Shown here piece after piece: positions 53,608 through 62,143 of a stretch of 64,000 bases of DNA. The notes under the pieces were generated by a model. The model saw nothing but the letters and a program-made list of their open reading frames with translations. It was not told the DNA's origin and ran no database searches. Numbering within the stretch: the first letter of the stretch is position 1; each line of letters starts with the position of its first letter. The stretch is from contig SGYN01000001.1 of assembly GCA_004321715.1 (NCBI GenBank), positions 1 to 64,000 on the forward strand, in the 5' to 3' direction. The position numbers were made by a program, and so were the translations under genes. The DNA comes from a bacterium (GTDB taxonomy: Bacteria > Fidelibacterota > Marinisomatia > Marinisomatales > TCS55).

Positions 53608-55209
53608 TTAAAAATTAAAACTAGTTTCTATTGAAGTAATATTAATCATTTCATCTGGTCCATTAAGTTTTCCATCTCCATTTAAATCGCGATATGTTCT
53701 TTGAAAAGAATAATTTAAAATCATTCCCGATCCAAGATCTACTCCGATACGATAGCCCATAACTGTGCTTTCCGATGGTTCAAATTTAAAAGGGTTTGGA
53801 ACATTTTGCTGTTGATAAAACCAGCGGGCATATTTTATTTTGCTTATTGATTTTGTCAAACTAATAGAAGCAACAAAATTTTTATTCTTATTTTCTTCAA
53901 AATCATCAATTGAATTATTCCATATCTGTCCAGTAAGATCTTGGTATGCTGCACCTGTTCGAAGTAAACTTCCTAATCTAAGATTTAGACTAGCATAAAA
54001 TCCATTTTGTCTTCCATATCGCCCTAAACGACTTTCCTTTGTAATAACTTGCATACCAATATTATCAACTGATGAAAAAGATGCTCTTTCGATTTGATAC
54101 GATCTATTCCAATAACCAAACTCGAATCGTCCTTTGGGTATCATTCTATACTCAATATTCAGTTTAGCAGGACCAAAAACAGTTGATACTCCAATTGGTA
54201 CTAAACCTGTACCTAGTGATAATTCTTCCTGTCTTAATTTAGTTTTACCAAACATCTTTGCAGCTTGAGAATAAATGTTAACAGATAATTTTTCTTGGGT
54301 TATTAAGGGATATCCAAAGTCTACCGCAATTGCACCAACAGGGTCTGAATTTTTATTAATATTCAAAGGATCTGAATCCAATACAATATTTCCATCTGGT
54401 AACGAATCATAGTACGTTTCATTACTGAAGTCTACACCAACTGTATTTCCCAAATTATCCCACCAATCATGAATGTCATCTAAATTGCCTGCATCTAAGT
54501 ACCCATCGCCATCTCTGTCTAATTCATTTGGATCTAAATCTGCTAGACCATCATTGTCAGAGTCCATTGAGAAAGCAGAATTACTCGGAAATGCATCAAC
54601 AATATCTGGCACACCATCACTATCTCCATCACGTAATCCTAAATACTGATTCCGATCAATCACAATTGAAACCGCAAAAGGTAGGGAACTAATAAATGGA
54701 GATTTTACTCTTAATCCAGTTAGTCCAATATTTTCTTTAAAATCATTAACAAATCCCTCTATTGTTCCTAGTTTTGTTTTTATCTTATAATCTAATCCAA
54801 CTTTTCGAACCTGAGGATATTGGATAGCATTTGAGTATGAATTAACTAAAATTCCGTATCCAAGATCAACACGATCTAAAGAACCAATTTTAAAATATAA
54901 AGGATCGCTTTTGAAGCCATAACGTACATAGTATATTTTATCAATGATCGTATTTTTTATATTTTCTGTACTTGAGAAGTCCCATTCATCTTGATGAACA
55001 TTACCATCCTGATCAAAATAAAATACTAGATCTAATGCAACAGCAAATTTACCAAAAGGTACAATGGGTCTAAGGGCTATTTGATTCCAAACTTTACCAT
55101 CAATTGTTACAGCACCAAATGCACCTTGCATTGAGCGCCCATCTTGAGCAAAGCATAAGCATAGTGTCAATATGCTAGTTAAAACGGTAGTGGAACGGAA
55201 AATCATCAT
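53608..55209 (-). CDS. Outer membrane beta-barrel-like protein with calcium-binding insert
   Basis: A 533-residue protein. The signal peptide is residues 1-21 (ends CFAQ). The body is rich in short amphipathic strands, and the last residue is Phe, as in outer membrane barrels. Residues about 193-240 are Asp-rich, thrombospondin type 3-like (DGDSDGVPD; DSDNDGLADLDPNELDRDGD), predicted to bind several calcium ions. A second EF-hand-like loop, DLNGDGKLNGPDE, lies near the C-terminus. Its role (porin, adhesin or complex subunit) is unknown. The ATG follows an AAAGGA ribosome binding site, and a TAATTTTG element (55221-55228 region) resembles the Bacteroidetes -7 box. Confidence 0.78.
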   Translation of the reverse strand: MMIFRSTTVLTSILTLCLCFAQDGRSMQGAFGAVTIDGKVWNQIALRPIVPFGKFAVALDLVFYFDQDGNVHQDEWDFSSTENIKNTIIDKIYYVRYGFKSDPLYFKIGSLDRVDLGYGILVNSYSNAIQYPQVRKVGLDYKIKTKLGTIEGFVNDFKENIGLTGLRVKSPFISSLPFAVSIVIDRNQYLGLRDGDSDGVPDIVDAFPSNSAFSMDSDNDGLADLDPNELDRDGDGYLDAGNLDDIHDWWDNLGNTVGVDFSNETYYDSLPDGNIVLDSDPLNINKNSDPVGAIAVDFGYPLITQEKLSVNIYSQAAKMFGKTKLRQEELSLGTGLVPIGVSTVFGPAKLNIEYRMIPKGRFEFGYWNRSYQIERASFSSVDNIGMQVITKESRLGRYGRQNGFYASLNLRLGSLLRTGAAYQDLTGQIWNNSIDDFEENKNKNFVASISLTKSISKIKYARWFYQQQNVPNPFKFEPSESTVMGYRIGVDLGSGMILNYSFQRTYRDLNGDGKLNGPDEMINITSIETSFNF

Positions 55210-55277
55210 TAATAATCCTTTAACAAAATTACCGTTTGCCTATTCCCTATTCAATGATTAATTAAGTAAGTTTCAAT

Positions 55278-55583
55278 ATGATTAATATTAAAAAATATGA
55301 ATTGGATGATATCCTAACTTTATCTCGTAGTGAGATTAAGGACTATATTCTTTCTCTACAGGATTATTTACATCAAAAATTGGATTCAGGTATAACAATA
55401 GATGATATATTAGATGAGGAAGATCCTTTTGAAGTGATTGAACCTTTATTGCAGCGTGAAGAGTTTCCTATTTTTGTTCTAACTATCATCAACAAAATTC
55501 AGAGTGATACTGTTATGAACACCTTACTTGATTCTATTGAAAAAGGAATTAAAAAAACAAATAGTGAAAAATTATCTAATTAA
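55278..55583 (+). CDS. Small acidic protein of unknown function (101 aa)
   Basis: A 101-residue, strongly acidic, predicted helical cytoplasmic protein with no signal peptide (LTLSRSEIKDYILSLQDYLHQKL; IDDILDEEDPFEVIEPLLQRE). No family is recognised. It is divergent from the outer membrane protein gene, sharing a 68-base spacer, and its last 12 bases overlap the 3' end of the convergent gene at 55572-58025. It is one of few plus-strand genes in the window. Confidence 0.7.
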   Translation: MINIKKYELDDILTLSRSEIKDYILSLQDYLHQKLDSGITIDDILDEEDPFEVIEPLLQREEFPIFVLTIINKIQSDTVMNTLLDSIEKGIKKTNSEKLSN

Positions 55584-58025
55584 AGATAGCTTTTGACTTA
55601 GGATAACTCCATCAACATTTAGGATAATAAAGTATATCCCTGAACTCATATTAACTCCCTTATCATTGGAGCCATCCCAACTAATAGTGTGACTTCCAGA
55701 TCCTAATGTTTTATTAAATAGATTTCTTATTTTTCGTCCATTAATATCAAGAACTTGCATATGCACATTAGATAATTTAGAAAGACTAAATGAAATTTTT
55801 GTATTTGGGTTAAATGGGTTAGGATAGCTTGGGTATAGCGTTATCTGGTTTGGGATATTATTTATGAATGAATCTGTACTTACATTTGGTGGCATATCTT
55901 GGTTTAAAACCAAATTAATATCATCCACATACCAGCCCTGACTTTCATCTTCAGAATCCGAAACCATTAATAACCTTAAGTATAACTCATCTTCATTCAT
56001 AAAGGAGCTCAAGTTGATATATCTTTCAAATAATTCTTGATTATTCCATGCGCTAACAGTCAATATATTTGTCCAATTAGGATTGTTTCCTCTTTTCACT
56101 TGAACATATCCATAATCACCCGGTCTTAATAATTCTCCTGATTTAAATTTTATGTAAGCTTTACTAAAATAGGTCAAATTAATTGGTTCTACTAAGTAAC
56201 ATGCGTTATATGCATTCGGAGCATACAAACCATTTGGGCTATCATTTATCGCCCATTTTATTGTATGATTAACATATTGCCTACCCCATTCTCCTAAATC
56301 CCAGAGATTCATTGAAGACTCATCTTCAAAATTCCCCAAAGGATAATGGTCAGAAATATAAAAATATTTTTCATCTGGCTCAGATTCATTCGATTGCGAA
56401 GACGCATCAGTAGCAACTACCCAATAACGAATTTCTGTACCTGGACTAATACTATCATAGGATATTGAACCTATATATGTGGTGCCAAATTCTTGGTTAG
56501 AAGTTTCATCACAAATAATTGATTGTATCTGATTATCTCCTGCTTGCCAAAAAAGTTCCACACTATATATACCAATATTATCTGATGCCATCGAAATAAT
56601 TTCATACGATCCAGATGGGTAAAACTGATCTTCTACTTGAGTGATCAATTCAACTTCAGGAGCAATATTATCTACTCCTATATTAAATTTATAAGATGAA
56701 AATGGAGCATCATAAGGTTTGGTAACTCGTTCACCATTTTGAGTATTATAGGCTACATAGTAGTGCATTATTCCATTTTCTGCAGCAGGAACAATACTGC
56801 CAACAAAATTTGTGCCAGATGAATTTAATAAGGTTGAATCAATTGATGCTCCATCTAGCCACCAAAACAGCTTTAAGCTTGAATAATCAATACTATAATT
56901 CGGACTTTCATCAATAGTTATGTTAAAACTTATGGGATCAATATTATTCTCTGTATCATTTAATTCTTCAAAATTTATTTCGCCCATAAAAGGATAACTC
57001 ATAATAAAAAATCCATTTCCAGAATAGTCAGTGGAATAAATCAAACCATTTTCTGTTAAAGGATATGTCCCCCAATTTCCACTATAAAGACCACTTTGAC
57101 CCGGATACCAATCATAGTAACCTACTTCAATGGGATTATACGGATCAGAAATATTCAGAATTCTAGTTCCATATACATAATATGAAATATATAATAAATC
57201 GCCTTTTATCAATACATTATGTACAGATTTATTTTCTGCATCAGTTTCATCTGGATACCATAATGAAACTAAATTAATATTGTTAAAGTCTTGTATATCA
57301 AATATATAAACATAGCCCCCAGCTTCTTCATCAGCAGTTACAACATATTTTGAATCATCAGTCACCCAAACTGCATGACAACCATAATTGCTATAATTAT
57401 GCTCAACAAGATTTATAGGATTTGATTTGATTGACACATCAATAATATATAATGTACCATCATAGATTCCACATCCGTATAATGTGTCGTTCTTAACAAA
57501 CCCATCATGAAAATATGCATTTTCCCAAGATCCAACCTCAATGGGATCAATTGGATTATCAAGGTTAAGAATTCTACATCCTCCTTCATCATTATTAGAG
57601 CCAAAAATATAGGCGTAGCCATCGGAAATAAACAAATTATGAGCAGTGCTAAATGTATCAGTATACTCTCCAACTTTGAATGGGTTAAATGGATCCTCAA
57701 GACTAATGATATCCATTCCGCCTCCAGTTTCATTGGTAACATAACAATAATAGCTATGCGTTTTAATATCTCTCCAGGTAGATGTCGCTCCTGGAATAAA
57801 GCCTACTTCGATAGGGTTATGAGGATTGGATGACACATCATATATATAAGTTCCAGAACGATGACCTACCAATGCGAACTCATGCCCATTTGGATCTGTA
57901 TACCCCCACACATCATTACATGTCCCTAGATCGACATTTACGATTGGCCTAATATTTTCAATATCCACTTGTTGTGCTGATACGGAAACAAATATGATTA
58001 AATTCAGTAAATATTTATTGTACAT
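55572..58025 (-). CDS. Choice-of-anchor-B / LVIVD-repeat secreted protein with type IX sorting tail
   Basis: An 817-residue exported protein. Residues 1-18 are a signal peptide. Residues about 25-340 form a beta-propeller of LVIVD-like repeats (CNDVWGYTDPNGHEFALVG; SGTYIYDVSSNPHNPIEVG; GMDIISLEDPFNPFKVGEY), the choice-of-anchor-B pattern. Ig-like domains follow, then a region near 570-700 that looks carbohydrate- or ligand-binding. The C-terminal 85 residues are a sorting domain (YPSYPNPFNPNTKISF ... SSGIYFIIL). It is probably attached to the cell surface or released. The catalytic function, if any, is unknown. ATG start; divergent from the gene at 58075. Confidence 0.86.
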   Translation of the reverse strand: MYNKYLLNLIIFVSVSAQQVDIENIRPIVNVDLGTCNDVWGYTDPNGHEFALVGHRSGTYIYDVSSNPHNPIEVGFIPGATSTWRDIKTHSYYCYVTNETGGGMDIISLEDPFNPFKVGEYTDTFSTAHNLFISDGYAYIFGSNNDEGGCRILNLDNPIDPIEVGSWENAYFHDGFVKNDTLYGCGIYDGTLYIIDVSIKSNPINLVEHNYSNYGCHAVWVTDDSKYVVTADEEAGGYVYIFDIQDFNNINLVSLWYPDETDAENKSVHNVLIKGDLLYISYYVYGTRILNISDPYNPIEVGYYDWYPGQSGLYSGNWGTYPLTENGLIYSTDYSGNGFFIMSYPFMGEINFEELNDTENNIDPISFNITIDESPNYSIDYSSLKLFWWLDGASIDSTLLNSSGTNFVGSIVPAAENGIMHYYVAYNTQNGERVTKPYDAPFSSYKFNIGVDNIAPEVELITQVEDQFYPSGSYEIISMASDNIGIYSVELFWQAGDNQIQSIICDETSNQEFGTTYIGSISYDSISPGTEIRYWVVATDASSQSNESEPDEKYFYISDHYPLGNFEDESSMNLWDLGEWGRQYVNHTIKWAINDSPNGLYAPNAYNACYLVEPINLTYFSKAYIKFKSGELLRPGDYGYVQVKRGNNPNWTNILTVSAWNNQELFERYINLSSFMNEDELYLRLLMVSDSEDESQGWYVDDINLVLNQDMPPNVSTDSFINNIPNQITLYPSYPNPFNPNTKISFSLSKLSNVHMQVLDINGRKIRNLFNKTLGSGSHTISWDGSNDKGVNMSSGIYFIILNVDGVILSQKLSLIR

Positions 58026-58074
58026 TAAGATCTCAAGTTGAGGGCCAGAAAATTACATACATTTTATATAGCAA

Positions 58075-58695
58075 ATGAATCCATTTAAATATTACTTTTT
58101 TTCAGCATTATTTATATCACAAACTTTTGCTGTAAATATCAAGATTACTGATATAAAAATAAATAGTAAGAAAAACGGAATTTTCTTAACAATTCGTTCT
58201 AATCAACCTCTTCCTAGGGAAACGGCAACCGGATGGTATTCTGAGAATGGTTGGTTTTATACCACTATAATGGATGCTCAAATTGATACCAATCTTGTAG
58301 AATCAATAAATACTCCTACTATAGTAAAAAAAGTTTCCTTACATAACACTAGCGAATCAGTTCAAATATCCTTAAAAGTTCCTCCTATAGAAATACATGA
58401 TTTTTTTGAATCAGATAACCCTAATGAACTTATGATTGCCCTACGATTTCCCCTTTCATCAATAGATCCTATTTTAGCAGAGGCACAATCAGCATATAAA
58501 TCAAATATAGATATGCAAACTGCATTGAATTATAATCAAATTCGCAATTCATTACTTTTAGTGGGCACATCATTATCCGTGGCAGGCATTATTAGTAGGG
58601 ATGGGCAGGATATAAAAAGATGGGAGTTATTTACTGGATTGGGATTACTAATTGCTACTTATCTGTACGACCGCTACATTCAATTAAATAAGTAA
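58075..58695 (+). CDS. Exported membrane-anchored protein with AMIN-like domain
   Basis: A 206-residue protein. Signal peptide residues 1-19 (ISQTFA). Residues about 20-125 look like an AMIN-type beta domain (VNIKITDIKINSKKNGIFLTIRSNQPLP), a fold used to bind peptidoglycan in amidases and secretins; this match is by eye and uncertain. Residues about 155-200 contain two hydrophobic segments (SLLLVGTSLSVAGII; LFTGLGLLIATYLY). It starts the plus-strand operon ending in a metalloprotease. The TAA stop overlaps the next ATG as TAATG. Confidence 0.65.
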   Translation: MNPFKYYFFSALFISQTFAVNIKITDIKINSKKNGIFLTIRSNQPLPRETATGWYSENGWFYTTIMDAQIDTNLVESINTPTIVKKVSLHNTSESVQISLKVPPIEIHDFFESDNPNELMIALRFPLSSIDPILAEAQSAYKSNIDMQTALNYNQIRNSLLLVGTSLSVAGIISRDGQDIKRWELFTGLGLLIATYLYDRYIQLNK

Positions 58696-58823
58696 TGGGT
58701 GAACTTTTACCTTACTATGCACTTTTTTATGTTCTTGGTCTTTTGTTAATGGCTTTATTTATAAGATTATTTTGGGGTAAGAAAAAACAGAATGAAATTA
58801 ATAGACTTTATAAGAATAAATAA
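58695..58823 (+). CDS. Small single-pass membrane protein (42 aa)
   Basis: A 42-residue reading frame: a hydrophobic helix (YYALFYVLGLLLMALFIRLFWG) and a short charged tail (KKKQNEINRLYKNK). Its ATG shares a base with the stop of the preceding gene (TAATG), and its 3' end overlaps the next gene by 32 bases. The layout is as tight as at the confirmed genes nearby, and without it a 97-base gap would be left. No family is recognised. Confidence 0.6.
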   Translation: MGELLPYYALFYVLGLLLMALFIRLFWGKKKQNEINRLYKNK

Positions 58824-59175
58824 TATAACTATTTGTTTCATTATTGCAGGAATGATTGTAGTTCAATCTTGCTCTTTAAAGCCTAAGATAGATTCATCAA
58901 ATCCTCAAAATGCAATAAATACTATTGAATTACTTCGTAATGATCATCGTAATAAAGATATATCTAATGATGATTATTATTTATTTTTAACTTATGCAAT
59001 ATTTTCCCCACAATCTTTACCTCTAAATTATCAAGGGACTGTTGGACCTAAAGATGGAACACCAGTAATCATAGAAGTCAAACGTGCGTTTCACACATTA
59101 ACACCAGATAGTCAAAAAATTATTCGTCAGTGGATTCGTCCACTTCCTAAAAAACCACAAAAGAGGAAACCATGA
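58792..59175 (+). CDS. Small lipoprotein of unknown function (127 aa)
   Basis: A predicted lipoprotein. The signal peptide is long (residues 1-26) and ends at the lipobox VQSC (C27). The mature part of about 100 residues is polar and ends in a basic tail (PLPKKPQKRKP). No domain is recognised. Its stop overlaps the metalloprotease start as ATGA, so the two proteins are made together; a chaperone or maturation partner is conceivable but unproven. Confidence 0.72.
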   Translation: MKLIDFIRINNITICFIIAGMIVVQSCSLKPKIDSSNPQNAINTIELLRNDHRNKDISNDDYYLFLTYAIFSPQSLPLNYQGTVGPKDGTPVIIEVKRAFHTLTPDSQKIIRQWIRPLPKKPQKRKP

Positions 59176-60938
59176 AAAAATCTGTATTTTTACTAATTAT
59201 TCTTTTGGAAATATCTTTTGCAAAACTTCCGAGCAATATTGATCAATCTGTTGAAATAATAATACAATCATTTTCTGGAAATAATCATGAAAGATGTATA
59301 TCACCTCATCTTAGAAATGTTGCGTTATATGGAAATCAATTAAATGAAGATCAGCAGTCAAGCTTAGAACAAATAGGATTTCAATTTGACCGTCCTGTTA
59401 TTAGCCGTTCATCCCAAAATCGAGCAGAAGCTGCGGGTTTGGATCAATCTCTTGATAATGGATATTTCCGTTTTCATTATGCTACCACAGGAACCCATGC
59501 TGTTGCAAGTTCAGATACAAATAATAATAGCATTCCAGATTATATCGATAATATAGTTGATATTTTTGCACACGTTGCTTCAACTCAATTAGACAGTTTT
59601 TCATATTCAGAACCACCTTCTGATAGCTGGTATCCTACTAATGAGGATAACGGTGGGTCTAATCATTATGACATTTATATTCGCAGTCTAGAATCCAATG
59701 TTTATGGATATGTTGCTCCTGAAAATTTTGCTCAAGCTGGAAATTTTGGAGACAATGAAAATAGTTCAGTAACTGAATTAAATGCATTAACTAGTTATAT
59801 GGCTCTTCGGAATAACTATAATGGCTTCCCTGGTACGCAAGAAGAGAGTATTAAAGTTACTGCAGCGCATGAATTTCATCATGCAATTCAATCAGGCTAT
59901 GATGGCTTTGAAGCCCAATGGCTTATGGAAGCAACTGCTGTAGCTATGGAAGAACAAGTTTATGACGAAATTAATGATTGTTATCAATATTTACCATCTT
60001 GGTTTAATGAGCCTCATAAAGCTTTAGATCATCAAAGTGATCATTGGTATGGATCATTTATTTATGCCCAATATATTTTTGAACATTTAGGCGGATATCT
60101 AACTTTAAGAAAGATATGGCAAAAAAGTATTTTAAACGATAGTTATTATGGAGATTATAGTCATAGAGCAATTTCTTTAGCATTATCTAATGAAGGATCT
60201 TCTTTCTCGGATGTGTTAAATAAAATGGTAGTTGCAAATCGTATCATGTCTTCAAATAATAATGCTGGAGTATTTGCATATGAAGAGGCTGAAGCATACC
60301 CTGTTAATGGCCCTGCAACATTTACAGAAATTACATATATTGCTGGTAACCCACAGACAATTACCAGTACAAATCTAAATCGCTTTGCAAGCCAGTATAC
60401 TCGTTTAATTAGTAGTGACCCAGTCGTTGCATCTTTAACAAATACTTCTGGACCAAATTCAGATCTAAATATGCACGCTATTATTTCTTATGGAGATAAT
60501 TCATGGACAGTGTATTCTGGTAATCAAATAAATATTGATCCGACGGATGCTAGTTCTGTTTATCTGGCAATAGTAAGTCAGGATACAAGCGGAAATAATT
60601 GGGATTATCAAATAGATATTTCAGATGGCGAATTATCATTAGAAGGTGAGTATGTACCTACTGCTGTTTCTGTTTCTCAAAACTATCCAAACCCTTTTAA
60701 CCCTTCTACTTCTTTCAATGTAAATATTCCCCATCGGCAACGCTTAAGTATCGATATAATATCTATTAATGGAAAACATATTAAAAAAATAACAAATAAT
60801 ATACATGAACAAGGTATTATAACATTCCATTGGGATGGGAAAACTAAATATGGGGAACTAGCTTCTTCAGGACAGTATTTTATAGTGGTTAAAGGAATTG
60901 GTTTTCAGCGCTGGATAAACGCAACATTATTAAAATAA
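59172..60938 (+). CDS. Secreted zinc metalloprotease (MXAN_6640-like) with type IX sorting tail
   Basis: A 588-residue exported protein. Signal peptide residues 1-17. An N-terminal region follows (possible propeptide, about 18-95). The catalytic zinc site is H233-E-F-H-H237 with a likely third ligand E253 in WLMEATAVAMEE, a gluzincin-like arrangement. The upstream NHYDIYIRSLESNVYGYVAPE is typical of the MXAN_6640 putative metalloprotease family. The last ~85 residues are a sorting domain (SQNYPNPFNPSTSFNVNIP ... WINATLLK). It probably acts at the surface or is released to digest protein. ATG start. Confidence 0.85.
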   Translation: MKKSVFLLIILLEISFAKLPSNIDQSVEIIIQSFSGNNHERCISPHLRNVALYGNQLNEDQQSSLEQIGFQFDRPVISRSSQNRAEAAGLDQSLDNGYFRFHYATTGTHAVASSDTNNNSIPDYIDNIVDIFAHVASTQLDSFSYSEPPSDSWYPTNEDNGGSNHYDIYIRSLESNVYGYVAPENFAQAGNFGDNENSSVTELNALTSYMALRNNYNGFPGTQEESIKVTAAHEFHHAIQSGYDGFEAQWLMEATAVAMEEQVYDEINDCYQYLPSWFNEPHKALDHQSDHWYGSFIYAQYIFEHLGGYLTLRKIWQKSILNDSYYGDYSHRAISLALSNEGSSFSDVLNKMVVANRIMSSNNNAGVFAYEEAEAYPVNGPATFTEITYIAGNPQTITSTNLNRFASQYTRLISSDPVVASLTNTSGPNSDLNMHAIISYGDNSWTVYSGNQINIDPTDASSVYLAIVSQDTSGNNWDYQIDISDGELSLEGEYVPTAVSVSQNYPNPFNPSTSFNVNIPHRQRLSIDIISINGKHIKKITNNIHEQGIITFHWDGKTKYGELASSGQYFIVVKGIGFQRWINATLLK

Positions 60939-60939
60939 T

Positions 60940-61872
60940 TTAGTTAATAAAAAGTTGACTAAGATCCTCTAGATATTCTTCATAAGCATTAACAGATTTT
61001 TCAAAACGAATTTCATATTTTTCTTTGAACTCAGGACTTTTTTTTAAGTATACACGTCCGCCTTTTTCCTTTTCGGCAACTTTATCAATATTCAAAAATA
61101 GTTTATCTAATTTATCGAGATTTTTATTGATGATTTCAACCTTATTCAATTGATTACTTAATTTTTTAACATGATTAGCATCATCACTAATAGCGTCAAC
61201 TAGTGATGATGTTAATCTATCAATTGATGGCTGAAAATTTTTTCTTTTATCAGATAAATTTTCCGTTATGAAAAACCATTCATTTTTTTGCTTTTGAATG
61301 AAAACCAAATCCATATCTCTTTTTGTTAAAGCCTTCCTAATTTTAATAATTGATTCTTGATAACCAGTTTTTCTTAGATCAATGGCATTATCTAAAATAA
61401 TAAATTGTTCTAGATATGAATTTTCTTTTCCAGATATTTTTGTATCTATATTGATTTTTCTACTCTTCTGCACTCTCATGATAAGTTTTTTTTCCTTTTT
61501 TGCATTAGAAAGGATATTTTCATGAGCTGCCACCATTACAGATATATTTGCATCTAAAAATTCGTATAGTTGGAAATCATTTTGCCTTGAAGAGTTCATT
61601 AAGGGGCGTAATGCATTTTTTGTTGACTTTATTTCTTTTGATTTTTCTTGAACCCATGCGCGATGATTTCTTACTTGAGATTCCATTGCATAAATATCTA
61701 TGAATTCTTTAGAGCCTGATGGTAAAAGTTTTCCTATTTTTTTTGCTACACTAGACGAGCCCGTTTTTGAAGAAATAATATTCATAAAATTTATTAGAGG
61801 ATTGGTTCCAGAACAGCTTATATGAAAAAACAAAAGTCCCATTAATAGGGACTTTCTTAATTTGCGATTCAT
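60940..61872 (-). CDS. Predicted lipoprotein, coiled-coil rich, function unknown
   Basis: A 310-residue protein from the ATG at 61872 (an in-frame TTG five codons upstream would lack a benefit and precede a normal signal). The signal NRKLRKSLLMGLLFFHISC ends in a lipobox with C20. The rest is Lys/Glu-rich and helical, with coiled-coil-like stretches (VKKLSNQLNKVEIINKNLDKLDKLFLN). No domain is recognised. A hairpin plus T-run lies inside the signal-peptide codons. The gene converges on the metalloprotease gene with a 1-base gap between stops. Confidence 0.75.
   Translation of the reverse strand: MNRKLRKSLLMGLLFFHISCSGTNPLINFMNIISSKTGSSSVAKKIGKLLPSGSKEFIDIYAMESQVRNHRAWVQEKSKEIKSTKNALRPLMNSSRQNDFQLYEFLDANISVMVAAHENILSNAKKEKKLIMRVQKSRKINIDTKISGKENSYLEQFIILDNAIDLRKTGYQESIIKIRKALTKRDMDLVFIQKQKNEWFFITENLSDKRKNFQPSIDRLTSSLVDAISDDANHVKKLSNQLNKVEIINKNLDKLDKLFLNIDKVAEKEKGGRVYLKKSPEFKEKYEIRFEKSVNAYEEYLEDLSQLFIN
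61833..61855 (-). terminator. Terminator-like hairpin within lipoprotein signal-peptide codons
   Basis: On the minus strand AAAGTCCC, a 7-base loop (TATTAAT) and GGGACTTT form an 8-bp perfect stem, followed at once by TGTTTTTT. This is the layout of an intrinsic terminator. It lies 17 bases into the coding region of the 60940-61872 gene, after the glutaredoxin gene. It may end part of the upstream transcription, acting as an attenuator. The stem is only half GC, so strength is moderate. Confidence 0.5.
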
Positions 61873-61888
61873 TTTATTTATAATCAAC

Positions 61889-62143
61889 TCAACTAATCTC
61901 TAATAATTGATCTAATTCGCCAGATTGATTTAAGTAAAATAATTCACGATACCCTCCCACAACTATATTGTTGATAAGAATTTGCGGGACTGTTCGACCC
62001 CCGGTAATATCATAAAGATCTTCTCTCGAGATTTCATTTTGCTCAATATCAATTTCTTTATAGGTGACCTTCTTATCATCAAGAAGTTTTTTTGCATTTT
62101 TGCATGGGACACACCATCCCGTTGAGTAAATAATTATATTCAT
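61889..62143 (-). CDS. Glutaredoxin-like thiol-disulfide protein
   Basis: An 84-residue thioredoxin-fold protein with active site WCVPC (C11, C14), the cis-proline motif GGRTVPQILIN and the glutathione-site GGYRELFYL. CVPC replaces the usual CPYC of classical glutaredoxins, so its redox potential or partner may differ. It has no signal peptide and is cytoplasmic. The ATG overlaps the stop of the preceding sorting-tail protein as ATGA, an unusual pairing of a cytoplasmic redox protein with an exported one. Confidence 0.9.
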   Translation of the reverse strand: MNIIIYSTGWCVPCKNAKKLLDDKKVTYKEIDIEQNEISREDLYDITGGRTVPQILINNIVVGGYRELFYLNQSGELDQLLEIS

